Shown piece after piece: positions 15,369 through 24,951 of a stretch of 64,000 nucleotides of DNA. The position numbers and the translations under genes were made by a program. A model generated the notes under the pieces. That model did no database searches and had not been told where the DNA came from. It was given only the letters and a program-made list of their open reading frames with translations. Numbering within the stretch: the stretch's first letter is position 1; every line of letters starts with the position of its first letter. Source of the stretch: Mogibacterium sp. (GTDB lineage: Bacteria; Bacillota; Clostridia; Peptostreptococcales; Anaerovoracaceae); assembly GCA_017431685.1 (NCBI GenBank), contig JAFRKO010000009.1, positions 62,001 to 126,000 on the forward strand, read 5' to 3'.

Positions 15369-16463
15369 CTAAATAGTGAGATCTCCGTCTTTTACCCATC
15401 CGAGCCTGCGGCATCCCATGTTGATCAGCGGTGCCAGCACAGCCGGAAGCACAAAGCAGATGAGGATGAGTCCCAGCCAGTCCATACCGGTAATGGCAGC
15501 TTTAGCTCCTGTTGCGACGTCATTCACCCATCCCGAGTAAACGCCTATCTGCCCTACAAAGCCGCATGTTCCCATGCCGCTCGATACAGGGGCTCCGTTC
15601 ATCTGCAGCTTGAATATGCAGGTTGCGATAGGTCCTGTAATGGCCGAAGTGAGTGTAGGCGCTATCCATATGCGCGGGTTCTTCACAATGTTGCCCATCT
15701 GAAGCATAGATGTACCAATACCCTGGCTTATAAGTCCGCCCCATTTGTTTTCAGGGAATGACATAACAGCGAATCCTATCATCTGTGCGCAGCATCCTGC
15801 TACAGCAGCGCCTCCTGCAAGACCGACCAGTCCTAAAGCAGCGCAGATCGCCGCAGAAGAAATAGGTAGAGTCAGCGCCATTCCTACAATTACAGAAACC
15901 AGGATTCCCATCATGAAAGGTCTGAGTTCGGTCGCCCACATAATGAGGTTTCCTACCTTCATTGCAGCTGCTCCAAGCCCGGGTGCCCACCATGCTGAGA
16001 GCGCCACACCGACGCCAATTGTTACCAGCGGTACTATGAGTATGTCGACTCTCGTCTCGCCTGCAACGGCTTTTCCGAATTCAGCTGCTATAATGGAGAC
16101 TATCAGTACCGCAAGCGGACCGCCCGCTCCGCCAAGACCGTTAGCTGCAAAACCGACAGTTGCCAGTGAAAACAACACCAGGTTCGGACTCTTAAGAGCA
16201 TATCCGATGGCTATAGCCATGGCCGGACCTGTCATCGCAACAGCGAGACCTCCTACAGTATAATCAGCTCCGCTGATGGTGCAGACCGGGTTTGTAAGAA
16301 ATCCGATATTAAACTGTGTTCCGATAGTATTGATTATGGTTCCGATGAGCAGCGAGCAGAAAAGTCCCTGCGCCATTGCCGAAAGCGCATCGATACCATA
16401 ACGCTTTGCACTTATCTCTATGTTTTTGCGCTCAAGGAACGCCTTAAGTGTACCCTTTGTCAT
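15369..16463 (-). CDS. PTS IIC-like membrane protein (PF13303 type)
   Basis: 364 residues, about ten hydrophobic segments rich in Gly and Ala, with the pattern TNPVCTISGADYTVGGLAVAMTGPAMA and EFGKAVAGETRVDIL seen in the stand-alone PTS EIIC_2 family. GGAGAGGAA precedes the ATG. No IIA or IIB gene is near, so it may be a transporter working without phosphorylation or a regulatory IIC. It heads the three-gene run with the FAD oxidoreductase and threonine aldolase; no shared pathway is evident. Confidence 0.75.
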   Translation of the reverse strand: MTKGTLKAFLERKNIEISAKRYGIDALSAMAQGLFCSLLIGTIINTIGTQFNIGFLTNPVCTISGADYTVGGLAVAMTGPAMAIAIGYALKSPNLVLFSLATVGFAANGLGGAGGPLAVLIVSIIAAEFGKAVAGETRVDILIVPLVTIGVGVALSAWWAPGLGAAAMKVGNLIMWATELRPFMMGILVSVIVGMALTLPISSAAICAALGLVGLAGGAAVAGCCAQMIGFAVMSFPENKWGGLISQGIGTSMLQMGNIVKNPRIWIAPTLTSAITGPIATCIFKLQMNGAPVSSGMGTCGFVGQIGVYSGWVNDVATGAKAAITGMDWLGLILICFVLPAVLAPLINMGCRRLGWVKDGDLTI

Positions 16464-16568
16464 TTCCTCTCCTATCTTATATAATAGATATCAGTATATC
16501 GGCATTGCTGAATAGCCGCGGTTATTATAACACAATTAAAATAATTTATAAATGAAAGGGGCCGGCTG

Positions 16569-17723
16569 ATGAGTCGAGTAGAACGAGCAGAAGAAAGAGA
16601 AGCAAGGCAGGCTGCGATGGAGATGCAGCAGGCTCAGTCTGTAAAACCAAAGAAGAAAAAAAAGAAGAAAGGCTGCGGATGTCTTGTGCTGCTGATACTT
16701 GTACTGGCAGTGCTCGTCGGAGCAGGCGGCTATTATACACTCGGTCTGAGACCTGTGGATCCGGCCAGCGAAGAAAAAGTGGTCGTGGAAATACCTAACG
16801 GGAGCGGAGCATCGGCAATAGTCGGGATACTGGATGAAGCCGGGCTTGTAAAGAATAAAACATGCGCCAAGATCAACAGCCGCATCGGAGGATACAACAG
16901 CCTTCAGGCAAACACATATATATTCAGCCCTTCAATGTCTTTCAAAGAGATTATGACTATAATCAATGAAGGAACCTTTGAATACATCTCGAAGGAGTCT
17001 GTCGAAGTCAAGGACGGCGCCAGACTTCAGCAGGTAGCCGAAGCGGCAGCTGAGCAGCTTCCATATACAGCTGAAGAGATCCTTGCAAAGTGGTCTGACA
17101 GTCAGTATCTGAATGAACTTATCGATAAATACTGGTTCCTTACAGACGAAATTCTGAACAAGGATATCATGTACCCTCTTGAGGGATATCTCTATGCGGA
17201 TACGTATTTCGTCACTACAGATAATTCGGATATCGAAGGATTCACAGAAATGTGTCTCGACAGAATGGACGAAGTGCTTACTGAGCGCAAAAGCGCGATC
17301 GAAGCGTCAGGTTTCACCGTGCACCAGCTCCTGACTCTGACTTCTATTGTCACAAAGGAAGCTACGGCTGAAGATCAGGCAGGAGTTGCAGGTGTATTCA
17401 TGAACAGGCTTGATCAGGGAATGTCACTCGGATCAGATGTCACGGTCTGCTACATATTCCAGGAGGACAGAGTCGATCTCAAGGTGAGCCAGCTCGAGAG
17501 CACTAATCCATACAATACGCGCAAGTTCGCAGGCCTTCCTCCGGGGCCGATATGCCAGGTCGTAGGAGATGCGATCGATGCCACCCTCAACTATGAGAAA
17601 CATGACTATCTGTTCTTCATTGCAGATGAACAGGGCATCGTCCGTTACAGTACCGATCAGGCCGGACACGAGAGCAATATTGATGAGCATGGACTTGTAA
17701 AGGATGAGGACGCAGAAGACTAA
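16569..17723 (+). CDS. mltG: Endolytic murein transglycosylase MltG (YceG family)
   Basis: 384 residues: a charged cytoplasmic N-terminus with a lysine run at 31-38, one membrane anchor at about 42-64, a LysM-like region, then the YceG catalytic domain. PYNTRKFAGLPPGPI and DYLFFIADEQG are family signatures. MltG cuts nascent glycan strands at the membrane and sets their length. The conserved acidic stretch usually written SIVEKE reads SIVTKE here, so one of the two Glu residues is replaced. AAAGGGG sits 7 bases before the ATG. It is transcribed alone. Confidence 0.88.
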   Translation: MSRVERAEEREARQAAMEMQQAQSVKPKKKKKKKGCGCLVLLILVLAVLVGAGGYYTLGLRPVDPASEEKVVVEIPNGSGASAIVGILDEAGLVKNKTCAKINSRIGGYNSLQANTYIFSPSMSFKEIMTIINEGTFEYISKESVEVKDGARLQQVAEAAAEQLPYTAEEILAKWSDSQYLNELIDKYWFLTDEILNKDIMYPLEGYLYADTYFVTTDNSDIEGFTEMCLDRMDEVLTERKSAIEASGFTVHQLLTLTSIVTKEATAEDQAGVAGVFMNRLDQGMSLGSDVTVCYIFQEDRVDLKVSQLESTNPYNTRKFAGLPPGPICQVVGDAIDATLNYEKHDYLFFIADEQGIVRYSTDQAGHESNIDEHGLVKDEDAED

Positions 17724-17747
17724 AGGTATTAACAACTGAAACAACAA

Positions 17748-17794
17748 GAAACCTCCGCGGCATTTTATGATTGCCGCAGAGGTTTCTTTTTATT
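17748..17794. terminator. Terminator between mltG and the Nudix gene
   Basis: GAAACCTCCGCGGCA and TGCCGCAGAGGTTTC with a short loop, then TTTTTATT on the plus strand. The convergent Nudix gene ends inside it at 17790. Confidence 0.85.
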
Positions 17795-18284
17795 GTCTGA
17801 TCACGGTACAGCTCTCTCCTTTATACTGCAGCCGCATGTTTATCTCTTTTGTACCCTTTAGCACCTCTGTCAGAAAAGCTCTGTCACCCTCCCATGTCGG
17901 AAGGTCAAGCATTTTTTCATGAGGCACCCAGACGAGTTCCCCTTCTCTGCATTCCGGCGGCTGAAACCCGCCCGTTTCTTCAAAGACGCGGGCAGCCTCT
18001 TCATCAGCCGGCACAAAGTCAGCGGAAGAATATAGATACATGTCTTCATCTTCGTATTCGTCCGATCTGAACTCGATTACTCCGTGGAATACCCACGACT
18101 GAAGCCTCAGTCCGGTTTCCTCGAGTACTTCTCGCAAAACACAATCATCAGGTGTTTCACCTTCCTCCACCTTGCCTCCGGGACTGATCCACTTGCCCTC
18201 ATTCATATCACCGGGCTTCCGGTTGCGGTAGAGCATAAGCCAGCTGCCATTATTCTCAATATAGCAAATTGTAGTTTTCTTCAT
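17790..18284 (-). CDS. Nudix hydrolase, MutT/8-oxo-dGTP diphosphatase type
   Basis: 164 residues. The Nudix box runs from GGKVEEGE through REVLEETGL (about residues 36-58) and fits GX5EX7REUXEEXGU exactly. The N-terminal TTICYIENNGSWLMLYRN and the tail resemble MutT-like 8-oxo-dGTP diphosphatases of Bacillota. The likely job is removal of oxidised nucleotides, but Nudix substrate cannot be fixed by the motif. It lies 23 bases after the K+ channel gene on the same strand. Confidence 0.82.
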   Translation of the reverse strand: MKKTTICYIENNGSWLMLYRNRKPGDMNEGKWISPGGKVEEGETPDDCVLREVLEETGLRLQSWVFHGVIEFRSDEYEDEDMYLYSSADFVPADEEAARVFEETGGFQPPECREGELVWVPHEKMLDLPTWEGDRAFLTEVLKGTKEINMRLQYKGESCTVIRQ

Positions 18285-18285
18285 A

Positions 18286-18325
18286 AGCTGTATATAATGC
18301 GAGCCGCTTAGAACAGCGGCTCTTT
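18286..18325 (-). terminator. Hairpin at the end of the K+ channel gene
   Basis: GAGCCGCTG, loop with the channel's TAA, then AGCGGCTC on the minus strand. The tail GCATTATA is poor in U, so readthrough into the Nudix gene is likely. Confidence 0.4.
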
Positions 18326-19522
18326 CATATATTTTCTTAAATTCTCTTTGGTATAGATAAGCACTTTGTCACCTTCCAGAAGCACAAGATCTCCTTCAGG
18401 CTTTATAGTTCTGCCATCTCTTTCTATAAGCACAATGAATGTCTGGCGTGATATATCCAGATCTTTGATTTTCTGCCCGTTCCAGGGATGATTTCTCCCC
18501 AGAATGACTTCCTTTACATCCTCAAGCATTCCTTCTGTCGCGGACTCAGCACAGATTATCAGCTTGTCTCCGAGCAATATCTCTATGTCGCCTCTCGGAA
18601 CCATTGTTTCGCCTTCTCTGATCACCAGCGCGATTATAGATCCGCTTGGCATCGCGATCTCACTGATAGTCTTTCCTATCCACGCATCACCCGGATCGAT
18701 AGATGCTTTGATGAAGCGCACGTCTTTTTCACGCTCTATATCCGCAAGGCGTGTAGCCAGCTGATACTCCTCAACGAATCCTGCGGAAATGATACCCGTA
18801 GGGATGGCAACAAGTCCGACTCCCAGGAAGGTTATGATTATTCCGAGGAACTGTCCCATCGGAGTGATCGGATAAATGTCTCCGTATCCTACGGTCAGCA
18901 ACGTCGAAGTAGCCCACCATATGGCTGTAAACGCATTCTTGAAAACATCAGGCTGCGCGTCATGCTCTACGCTGTACATGCACAGGCTCGAAGCCATGAT
19001 GAGCAGAACGATCACAAATACCGAAGCAAGGAGCTGTGTCTTCTTTTTTGACAATACATTTCCGATCAGCGAGAGCGAATCGGAGTATGCGTTGATCCTG
19101 AACAGTCTGAATATCCTGACGACTCTGAGCATACGGAATACCGCTGCTCCTGCCGGAAAGAATGTTGGAAGGTAATGCGGCAGGAATGACAGCAGATCGA
19201 TGATGCCGTATCCCGAAGTCACGTATTTGCCTATTGCTTTGCCGGTCGTATAGCCTTTGTATTGCTGATTTGCAGTGATGATCCTCAGCACATAATCTAT
19301 CGCGAAGAATACCACCGTGATCTCATCGACATAGTCAAACAAAGTCCCGTACTTCGCGTCAAGATTTTCAAAAGTCGCAGCAAACGCGCACACAAGATTT
19401 GCTACCAGCGCAAGCGTGCTGAATATATCATAAAACTGGTTCAGCGTGCTGTCCGTAACACCGGTCGAGACCATTGCATACAGCTTTTTTTGTGTATTTT
19501 CCCACTTGCTGTTTTTTTCCAT
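18308..19522 (-). CDS. Voltage-gated-type K+ channel with C-terminal RCK_C (TrkA-C) domains
   Basis: 404 residues. Six membrane segments: an S4-like voltage sensor with spaced arginines (RMLRVVRIFRLFR near 130-142), then the pore with the K+ filter TVGYGD at 210-215. The C-terminal half has two TrkA-C-like ligand-binding units (about 275-335 and 345-400), including GSIIALVIREGE and QTFIVLIERDGR. The N-terminal Rossmann part of an RCK domain seems to be missing. It likely carries gated K+ flux. The ATG follows the cyclophilin stop directly, with AAGGA upstream, so the two are co-transcribed. Confidence 0.88.
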   Translation of the reverse strand: MEKNSKWENTQKKLYAMVSTGVTDSTLNQFYDIFSTLALVANLVCAFAATFENLDAKYGTLFDYVDEITVVFFAIDYVLRIITANQQYKGYTTGKAIGKYVTSGYGIIDLLSFLPHYLPTFFPAGAAVFRMLRVVRIFRLFRINAYSDSLSLIGNVLSKKKTQLLASVFVIVLLIMASSLCMYSVEHDAQPDVFKNAFTAIWWATSTLLTVGYGDIYPITPMGQFLGIIITFLGVGLVAIPTGIISAGFVEEYQLATRLADIEREKDVRFIKASIDPGDAWIGKTISEIAMPSGSIIALVIREGETMVPRGDIEILLGDKLIICAESATEGMLEDVKEVILGRNHPWNGQKIKDLDISRQTFIVLIERDGRTIKPEGDLVLLEGDKVLIYTKENLRKYMKEPLF

Positions 19523-20002
19523 CTATCCTTCTACACGAATGCTCTTTATCTTCTGCGGGAGAAGAGGCTTGTCTCTGAAGTCACGTCTTGAGTTCACGAT
19601 CTTATCTGCCACTGCCATACCCTCTGTCACTTTGCCGAATGCAGCATACTGACCATCGAGATGAGGCGAAGTCGTTGTCATTATAAAGAACTGTGAGCCT
19701 GCGGAGTCCGGATCCATTGCTCTGGCCATCGAAAGAACGCCTCTTTCATGCTTAAGATCATTTCGGAATCCATTGGCTGTAAACTCACCCTTGATGGTAT
19801 ATCCCGGGCCGCCCATACCGTTTCCGTTCGGGCATCCTCCCTGGATCATGAATCCCGGAATGACTCTGTGGAAAATGAGTCCGTCATAGAATCCTTCATT
19901 CGCAAGTTTCTCATAATTAGCAACAGTTTCAGGTGCGATGTCTTCGTAGAGTTCGCCCTTCATAATGCCGCCGTCTTCCATTTCGATTGTAAATGTCTTC
20001 AT
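19523..20002 (-). CDS. Cyclophilin-type peptidyl-prolyl cis-trans isomerase
   Basis: 159 residues with the cyclophilin core: [13 protein letters not shown], then [16 protein letters not shown] and [11 protein letters not shown]. No signal peptide, so cytoplasmic. It speeds proline isomerisation during folding. GGAGGA precedes the ATG, and it heads a two-gene unit with the K+ channel. Confidence 0.93.
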   Translation of the reverse strand: MKTFTIEMEDGGIMKGELYEDIAPETVANYEKLANEGFYDGLIFHRVIPGFMIQGGCPNGNGMGGPGYTIKGEFTANGFRNDLKHERGVLSMARAMDPDSAGSQFFIMTTTSPHLDGQYAAFGKVTEGMAVADKIVNSRRDFRDKPLLPQKIKSIRVEG

Positions 20003-20037
20003 TATTCTGTTTCCTCCAATTAATTATTACAGTCTTC

Positions 20038-20066
20038 ATTATACAATGTTAACTGCGATTCGTCTA
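20038..20066 (-). promoter_or_regulatory. Promoter of the cyclophilin-K+ channel unit
   Basis: TAGACG (20066-20061), 17-base spacer, TATAAT (20043-20038) on the minus strand, about 30 bases before the start of translation. Confidence 0.6.
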
Positions 20067-20138
20067 TTTTATCAGAACAGAGCCGGGCATCAGGAGCAAT
20101 GCAGACACGAACCGAAAGAGCTCCTGATATGCTGTTTA

Positions 20139-23100
20139 TTATTCTACGGATTTCAGAGACTCCGTCATGGATACATCGCGCAGCCTCTTCTGCATCGCGA
20201 GATTCACGAAGAACGCAAACACGAATGTAAGCGCAACGGAAATCAGTATGTCGTACGGACCGTGCCGCGCCTCAAAATAGATCATGCTCAATACGATATT
20301 GTCTATCACGAACTTGAGGAGCCAGTCTCCCATCGGGATACCGACGATAGCAGCAACAGCTGTCAGGAAGAGGTTTTCGCGGAATACATACTGCGACACT
20401 TCTAACTGATTGAATCCCAGCACCTTGATGGTGGCTATCTCCCGCAGACGCTCGGTTATATTGATATTCGTGAGGTTATAGAGCACGATGAACGCAAGCA
20501 GAGCTGCTGACAGGATGACTACATACACAATCGAGTTGAGGCTCTTCATCATTCTGCTGACGTTTTCTCTTACATCAAGATTAGTCTGTACTGCAGCGGC
20601 GTATTCATAGCCTGCAGCGTCGGCAGATGCGTTCCTTATCACATCTTCTTCAGTACCCTCTTCAAAATTGATGAATGCTGCCTTTATATCAGGCTCCTTG
20701 CCGAATCCCTCGCGGTAAGTCTCAGGCGTCATATATATGCTGTCATATACGTAGTTATCGGCGACACCGACTATCTTCACTTTCATCTCACGGTAGTTAT
20801 CGCGGAGCTTTACCTCATCTCCGACTCCTACCCCGTAATCATGGTTCGTCTTCCTGACTATCACGATCTCGCCCGGTCCTGGGTATCTTATATGTTCATC
20901 CCCTGAGTGCAGGTCTATGAACTCATCAAAGCCTTCAGCCTCAGTAGCGACACAGGTGATATCGGTAGTCTTGTCTCCTATCACCATAGTCACCTCTCCC
21001 CTGTGGAGGAACCTGACGTCTTCTTCGGAGATATCCGTCCCCTCCTGTATCTCCTCCATAAAGGCCTTTCGCCTGTTACTGTTCATATTCTTGCTGAAAA
21101 CAACAGTTATGTCGTACATTGATATCTCATCGAACTGATAATCCGCGACCTTGGAAATAGTCGCTCTTATGCCTGTTCCCGCTATAAGCAGCGCTGTGCA
21201 TCCGCTGACGCCGATCACCATCATCAGGAACCTCTTCTTGTCCCTGAAAATGTTGCGGATCGATACCTTGTAAAGGAAGCTTATACGGTTCCACAGAGGC
21301 TTTATCCTCTCTAGCAGTATGCGCTTTCCTGCAGGAGGAGTCTTCGGCCTTATAAGTTCTGCCGGCGGCACTTTGAAGTCCGCTGCGATCGATACCCATG
21401 TAGCTCCCATGGAACAGAGCAGTGCTACCGCAAGCACGCTGAGACCGAGCTTATAGTCAATGATATAGTCAACGGTGTGACTGAAATCATACATCATGGT
21501 ATACGCATTCCAGATTACGACCGGGAACACTTTGCAGCCAACGAAGAAACCCAGCACAGCTCCGAGAAATGCTGCGCTGCCGGAATAGAACATATACTTG
21601 CCGACGATCTGACTGTTGCTGTAACCGAGAGCCTTGAGCACTCCTATCTGCGTGCGCTGTTCTTCCACCATGCGTGTCATGGTGGTCATGCACACAAGAG
21701 CTGCGATAAGGAAGAAAAACAGCGGGAATATCTTGGCGATATTGCTGACTATGCTCGAGTTGCTGTCAAACGAAGCATAGCCTGCATTTTCCTTGCGCGA
21801 CAGCGCGAAGGAATTGCCGATCTCCATGTCGTCGATTTTTTCCTGGGCTTCGTCGAGCTTATCCTTAGCGTCATCAAGCTCCTTTTTTGCCTTTTCAAAT
21901 TCTCTCCGGGCCCTCTCTTCTTCGCTCTTCAGTTCTTTTTTGCTGCTGTTCAGCTTCTTCTGCTCTTTATCCAGCTTGGCGAGGCCTGTCTCTGCCTGGT
22001 TTATGCCTTTTTCTGCCTTGGAGATACCGTCTTCTATTTTGGCTTTCCCCTTTTCAGCCTCCTTCAGTTTAGTATCGATTGTCTTTATTCCGGTATTGAT
22101 CTCCTTTATCTGAGCATCGATCCCGGTGATCCGCTGATTGACCCCGGCAAGCTGTGTATTAAGCTCTTCTATCTGTGCATTATACTGATCCGCATTATCC
22201 GGATCTGCCTGAGCTGCCTGCTGCAGCCCTGCTATGCCGGCTTCAAGTTCGGCTTTACCTTTTTCAGCCTGTTCCTTGCCACTTTTAGCCTGAGACAGTC
22301 CGTCTTCAGCCTTCTTTTTCTCACTGTTCAGTGTAGCTATGCCGTTATCTACCTCTTTAAGCTTCTTTTTAAGATCTTTCAGTGTTGATGAAGCTTCGCT
22401 CTTGCCCTCTTTCGCCTTTTTGCGGTTCGCGCTGATCAGTTTCTCACCTTTTCTGATTTTATTCCCGGCGTTATCAAGCTCCTGCTCTACATCAGCCTTT
22501 TCTTCTTCATATTTGGCAAGATTATCCTCATACTCCTGCTTTTTTTCATCCAGTTTTTCCTGCGCCTCTCTTTGAGCTTCCTCACGGCGTCCGGCCCTCA
22601 CAGCTTCAGCAAGCGATTCCATGCTGTCTTCCTGAGCCTTGAGCTTGTCTTCGTGCTCATCTGTGAAAGCTTCCTCATCGCCTTTGAGTTTCACATACAG
22701 GTTTGTGTAATAGTCGACATCAAATGCGTCTTTTTTTATATAGAAGAAGGTGTCAAGGCTGCCGTTTCCGATGTCGGTCGAACCTCTCTGATAATCGAGG
22801 TATATAGGCGTATTTACCAGACCGACGATCTCAAAGTCTTTCACGTCAAAGTCTTTTCGCTTGTCTTTGTCATTTTCATCGGTTATCTCGATATGATCAC
22901 CGACACGGAAGCCTTCGTCTGTAATGCTGTAGGCGTCTATCACACATTCGTTTGATTTCTCAGGCAGTCTGCCCTCAGTAACATTAAGTGTGTTTATCTT
23001 CTCCGGTAATGAGATCGCCTTGAGAGCTCTTGAATCACCGCTTCCGGAGCGCGCTATCACATCTATCTGTATGGAACCCTCAGCTTCTTTAACTCCTTCC

Positions 23101-23327
23101 CAGGCTTCTGCAAGTTCAACGCTGTCGTCATCAGCACCGTAGGATGAAAGTATCTGATAATCATAGAAATTCGTGTCGGCAAGGTAGCGGCGTGCAGTGC
23201 TCACCATGGATTCCTTACAGTCCTTCAGACCACTGAAAAAACCTACTCCAAGAGCAACGATCGCAAAGATCGCCAGATATCTTGCAAGTGAGGTCTTTAT
23301 TTCTCTGAAGGTCGATTTTTTTAACAT
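20139..23327 (-). CDS. FtsX/MacB-type ABC permease with a long periplasm-side coiled coil
   Basis: 1062 residues. One membrane span near 15-34, an extracellular domain, and a coiled coil of roughly 240 residues (about 245-500) rich in Lys, Glu and Ala heptads. FtsX modules follow: three spans near 530-650, a second extracellular domain, and three spans near 935-1045. Such permeases move lipids, peptides or cell-wall signals, or transmit force outward; the cargo here is unknown. It follows its ATPase by one base, using the GAGTGG in the ATPase end as ribosome site. Confidence 0.85.
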   Translation of the reverse strand: MLKKSTFREIKTSLARYLAIFAIVALGVGFFSGLKDCKESMVSTARRYLADTNFYDYQILSSYGADDDSVELAEAWEGVKEAEGSIQIDVIARSGSGDSRALKAISLPEKINTLNVTEGRLPEKSNECVIDAYSITDEGFRVGDHIEITDENDKDKRKDFDVKDFEIVGLVNTPIYLDYQRGSTDIGNGSLDTFFYIKKDAFDVDYYTNLYVKLKGDEEAFTDEHEDKLKAQEDSMESLAEAVRAGRREEAQREAQEKLDEKKQEYEDNLAKYEEEKADVEQELDNAGNKIRKGEKLISANRKKAKEGKSEASSTLKDLKKKLKEVDNGIATLNSEKKKAEDGLSQAKSGKEQAEKGKAELEAGIAGLQQAAQADPDNADQYNAQIEELNTQLAGVNQRITGIDAQIKEINTGIKTIDTKLKEAEKGKAKIEDGISKAEKGINQAETGLAKLDKEQKKLNSSKKELKSEEERARREFEKAKKELDDAKDKLDEAQEKIDDMEIGNSFALSRKENAGYASFDSNSSIVSNIAKIFPLFFFLIAALVCMTTMTRMVEEQRTQIGVLKALGYSNSQIVGKYMFYSGSAAFLGAVLGFFVGCKVFPVVIWNAYTMMYDFSHTVDYIIDYKLGLSVLAVALLCSMGATWVSIAADFKVPPAELIRPKTPPAGKRILLERIKPLWNRISFLYKVSIRNIFRDKKRFLMMVIGVSGCTALLIAGTGIRATISKVADYQFDEISMYDITVVFSKNMNSNRRKAFMEEIQEGTDISEEDVRFLHRGEVTMVIGDKTTDITCVATEAEGFDEFIDLHSGDEHIRYPGPGEIVIVRKTNHDYGVGVGDEVKLRDNYREMKVKIVGVADNYVYDSIYMTPETYREGFGKEPDIKAAFINFEEGTEEDVIRNASADAAGYEYAAAVQTNLDVRENVSRMMKSLNSIVYVVILSAALLAFIVLYNLTNINITERLREIATIKVLGFNQLEVSQYVFRENLFLTAVAAIVGIPMGDWLLKFVIDNIVLSMIYFEARHGPYDILISVALTFVFAFFVNLAMQKRLRDVSMTESLKSVE

Positions 23328-23328
23328 G

Positions 23329-24042
23329 CTACCACTCGATTTCGGACACAGGTACAGGGTTCTCGTTGATCTTTACGTCCTGTACTCTTCCGCTCCTGAC
23401 ACTTATTACACGGTCGCCCATAGGAGTGATGGCCTTGTTGTGAGTAATGATGATGACCGTGGCTCCGGACTTGTGCGCCTGGTCCTGCAGCAGCTGAAGG
23501 ATCTGCTTGCCCGTGTTGTAGTCAAGAGCGCCGGTAGGTTCATCGCAAAGAAGAAGTTTAGGGTTCTTTGCCAGAGCTCTTGCAATTGCCACCCTCTGCT
23601 GTTCGCCGCCTGAAAGCTGTCCCGGGAAATTGTACATCCTCTCGCCCAGGCCGACTGCCTTCAGCGTCTCAGCCGGATCGAGCGGATCTTTGCAGATCTG
23701 CGTAGCAAGAGACACGTTTTCAAGCGCGGTAAGATTCTGCACCAGATTGTAGAACTGGAACACAAACCCTATATCATATCTGCGGTATTTTGTAAGCTCT
23801 CTCATGCTGAGACTGCTGATCTCTCTGCCGTCGAGCAGCACCTTTCCGCTCGTAAGTGTATCCATTCCTCCCAGTATATTCAGGAGTGTTGTTTTTCCGG
23901 CTCCGGATTCGCCTACCACAATTGCAAGCTCGCCCTTCGCTACGCTGAAAGTTGCATCGGCAAGAGCTTCTATATCAACTTCACCAACATGATAGACCTT
24001 GCGGACATGATCGAATACTACAAAATCATTCCTGTCGTTCAT
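23329..24042 (-). CDS. ABC transporter ATP-binding protein (LolD/MacB type)
   Basis: 237 residues. Walker [10 protein letters not shown] near 42, Q-loop FVFQFYNL, signature LSGGEQQR, Walker [13 protein letters not shown] and the switch His in IIITHN. The TGALD form is typical of MacB/LolD/FtsE-like ATPases that partner with FtsX permeases. It powers the permease encoded directly downstream. CGGAG precedes the ATG. Confidence 0.93.
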   Translation of the reverse strand: MNDRNDFVVFDHVRKVYHVGEVDIEALADATFSVAKGELAIVVGESGAGKTTLLNILGGMDTLTSGKVLLDGREISSLSMRELTKYRRYDIGFVFQFYNLVQNLTALENVSLATQICKDPLDPAETLKAVGLGERMYNFPGQLSGGEQQRVAIARALAKNPKLLLCDEPTGALDYNTGKQILQLLQDQAHKSGATVIIITHNKAITPMGDRVISVRSGRVQDVKINENPVPVSEIEW

Positions 24043-24054
24043 TCCTGATCTCCG

Positions 24055-24951
24055 TTATATAAATATATTTATGCTTCCTATCACAAGTCCGATAAGTGCA
24101 CCGAGGTCTACTATCAGCTTAAGCTCGGTCTTCATAACAGTCAGCACTCCCTTTTCAAGTTCTTCTACCGCCATGGAATTGATCTTGTCTTCAACTACTT
24201 TTGCGACATCGATCCTGCGCAAAGCGGAGTTGACCGCGTTCACCACGGACTCCCTGTAAGCTTCGGTTATCTTCTTTCTTACGAACTCAGGGTCATAACC
24301 CGCCAGTTCGAGTACGTACAGCGGAGTCCTCTCACCCAGGTCATGTATCCTCGATGTGGTGATCTCGCTGACCATCTCAGGTCCTCTCGCATCTATGAAC
24401 TCCTCCATCTTGTCGCTGACAGCTTTCATTACCTTATCGATAAGCTTGTCAGTGACCACCAGCGACAGAAATCTCGAGCTCAGGACATGCTCAAGGAGCA
24501 TCGCCTTGCCCTCCCGCTGTATGGTCTCGGGGATATCCATTCTCTTAATGGCGTCTGTTATCTTGAATGACAGCAGTTCAGTGAAATTTTCCTCAAGTTT
24601 GTCATATTTCTCAGGGCTGCCAGCCATGACAGCACCAGTCTCCTTTATATTGCAGTCGAGAATACTCATCACCTTGTCGATAAGCGGTTTCTCTACCTCT
24701 TCCGTCAGGAGTCTGCCTGAGATATCCTCGCGCGTAAAGAGCTCTTCCTGTACTATCTTGCCCGCTGACTTTGCAAGCCTGGCTTTGCCTTTCGGTATGG
24801 CTCCGGGTGTCAGCGGAAGCTGACGGCCAAACACGTACACCGGATTGCGCGGATAGAACAGCATCTTTACCGCTATAAGATTCGTAAAATATCCTATCAC
24901 TGCTCCGACCAGCGGCGGGAGCAGATAGGTCATTATCGTGTCCCAGTTCAT
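24055..24951 (-). CDS. DUF445 (YheB-type) membrane protein
   Basis: 298 residues. N-terminal span with VGAVIGYFTNLIAVKMLFYP and a short motif LPLTPGAIPKGK characteristic of DUF445, then a long helical region and a C-terminal hydrophobic end (about 280-298). The function is unknown; B. subtilis YheB belongs here. It overlaps the end of the Kef-type antiporter gene by four bases and lies 12 bases before the ABC ATPase gene, so the four genes may form one unit. Confidence 0.82.
   Translation of the reverse strand: MNWDTIMTYLLPPLVGAVIGYFTNLIAVKMLFYPRNPVYVFGRQLPLTPGAIPKGKARLAKSAGKIVQEELFTREDISGRLLTEEVEKPLIDKVMSILDCNIKETGAVMAGSPEKYDKLEENFTELLSFKITDAIKRMDIPETIQREGKAMLLEHVLSSRFLSLVVTDKLIDKVMKAVSDKMEEFIDARGPEMVSEITTSRIHDLGERTPLYVLELAGYDPEFVRKKITEAYRESVVNAVNSALRRIDVAKVVEDKINSMAVEELEKGVLTVMKTELKLIVDLGALIGLVIGSINIFI

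Noticed and set aside
20060..20138. Inverted repeat ATCAGGAGC/GCTCCTGAT after the ABC permease as a terminator
   Set aside because: The arms are complementary, but no U tract follows on the minus strand, so I do not call it.
21477..22388. 303-residue plus-strand open frame rich in Phe, Leu and Cys
   Set aside because: It is the mirror of the Lys/Glu-rich coiled coil of the ABC permease; biased composition keeps the antisense frame open.
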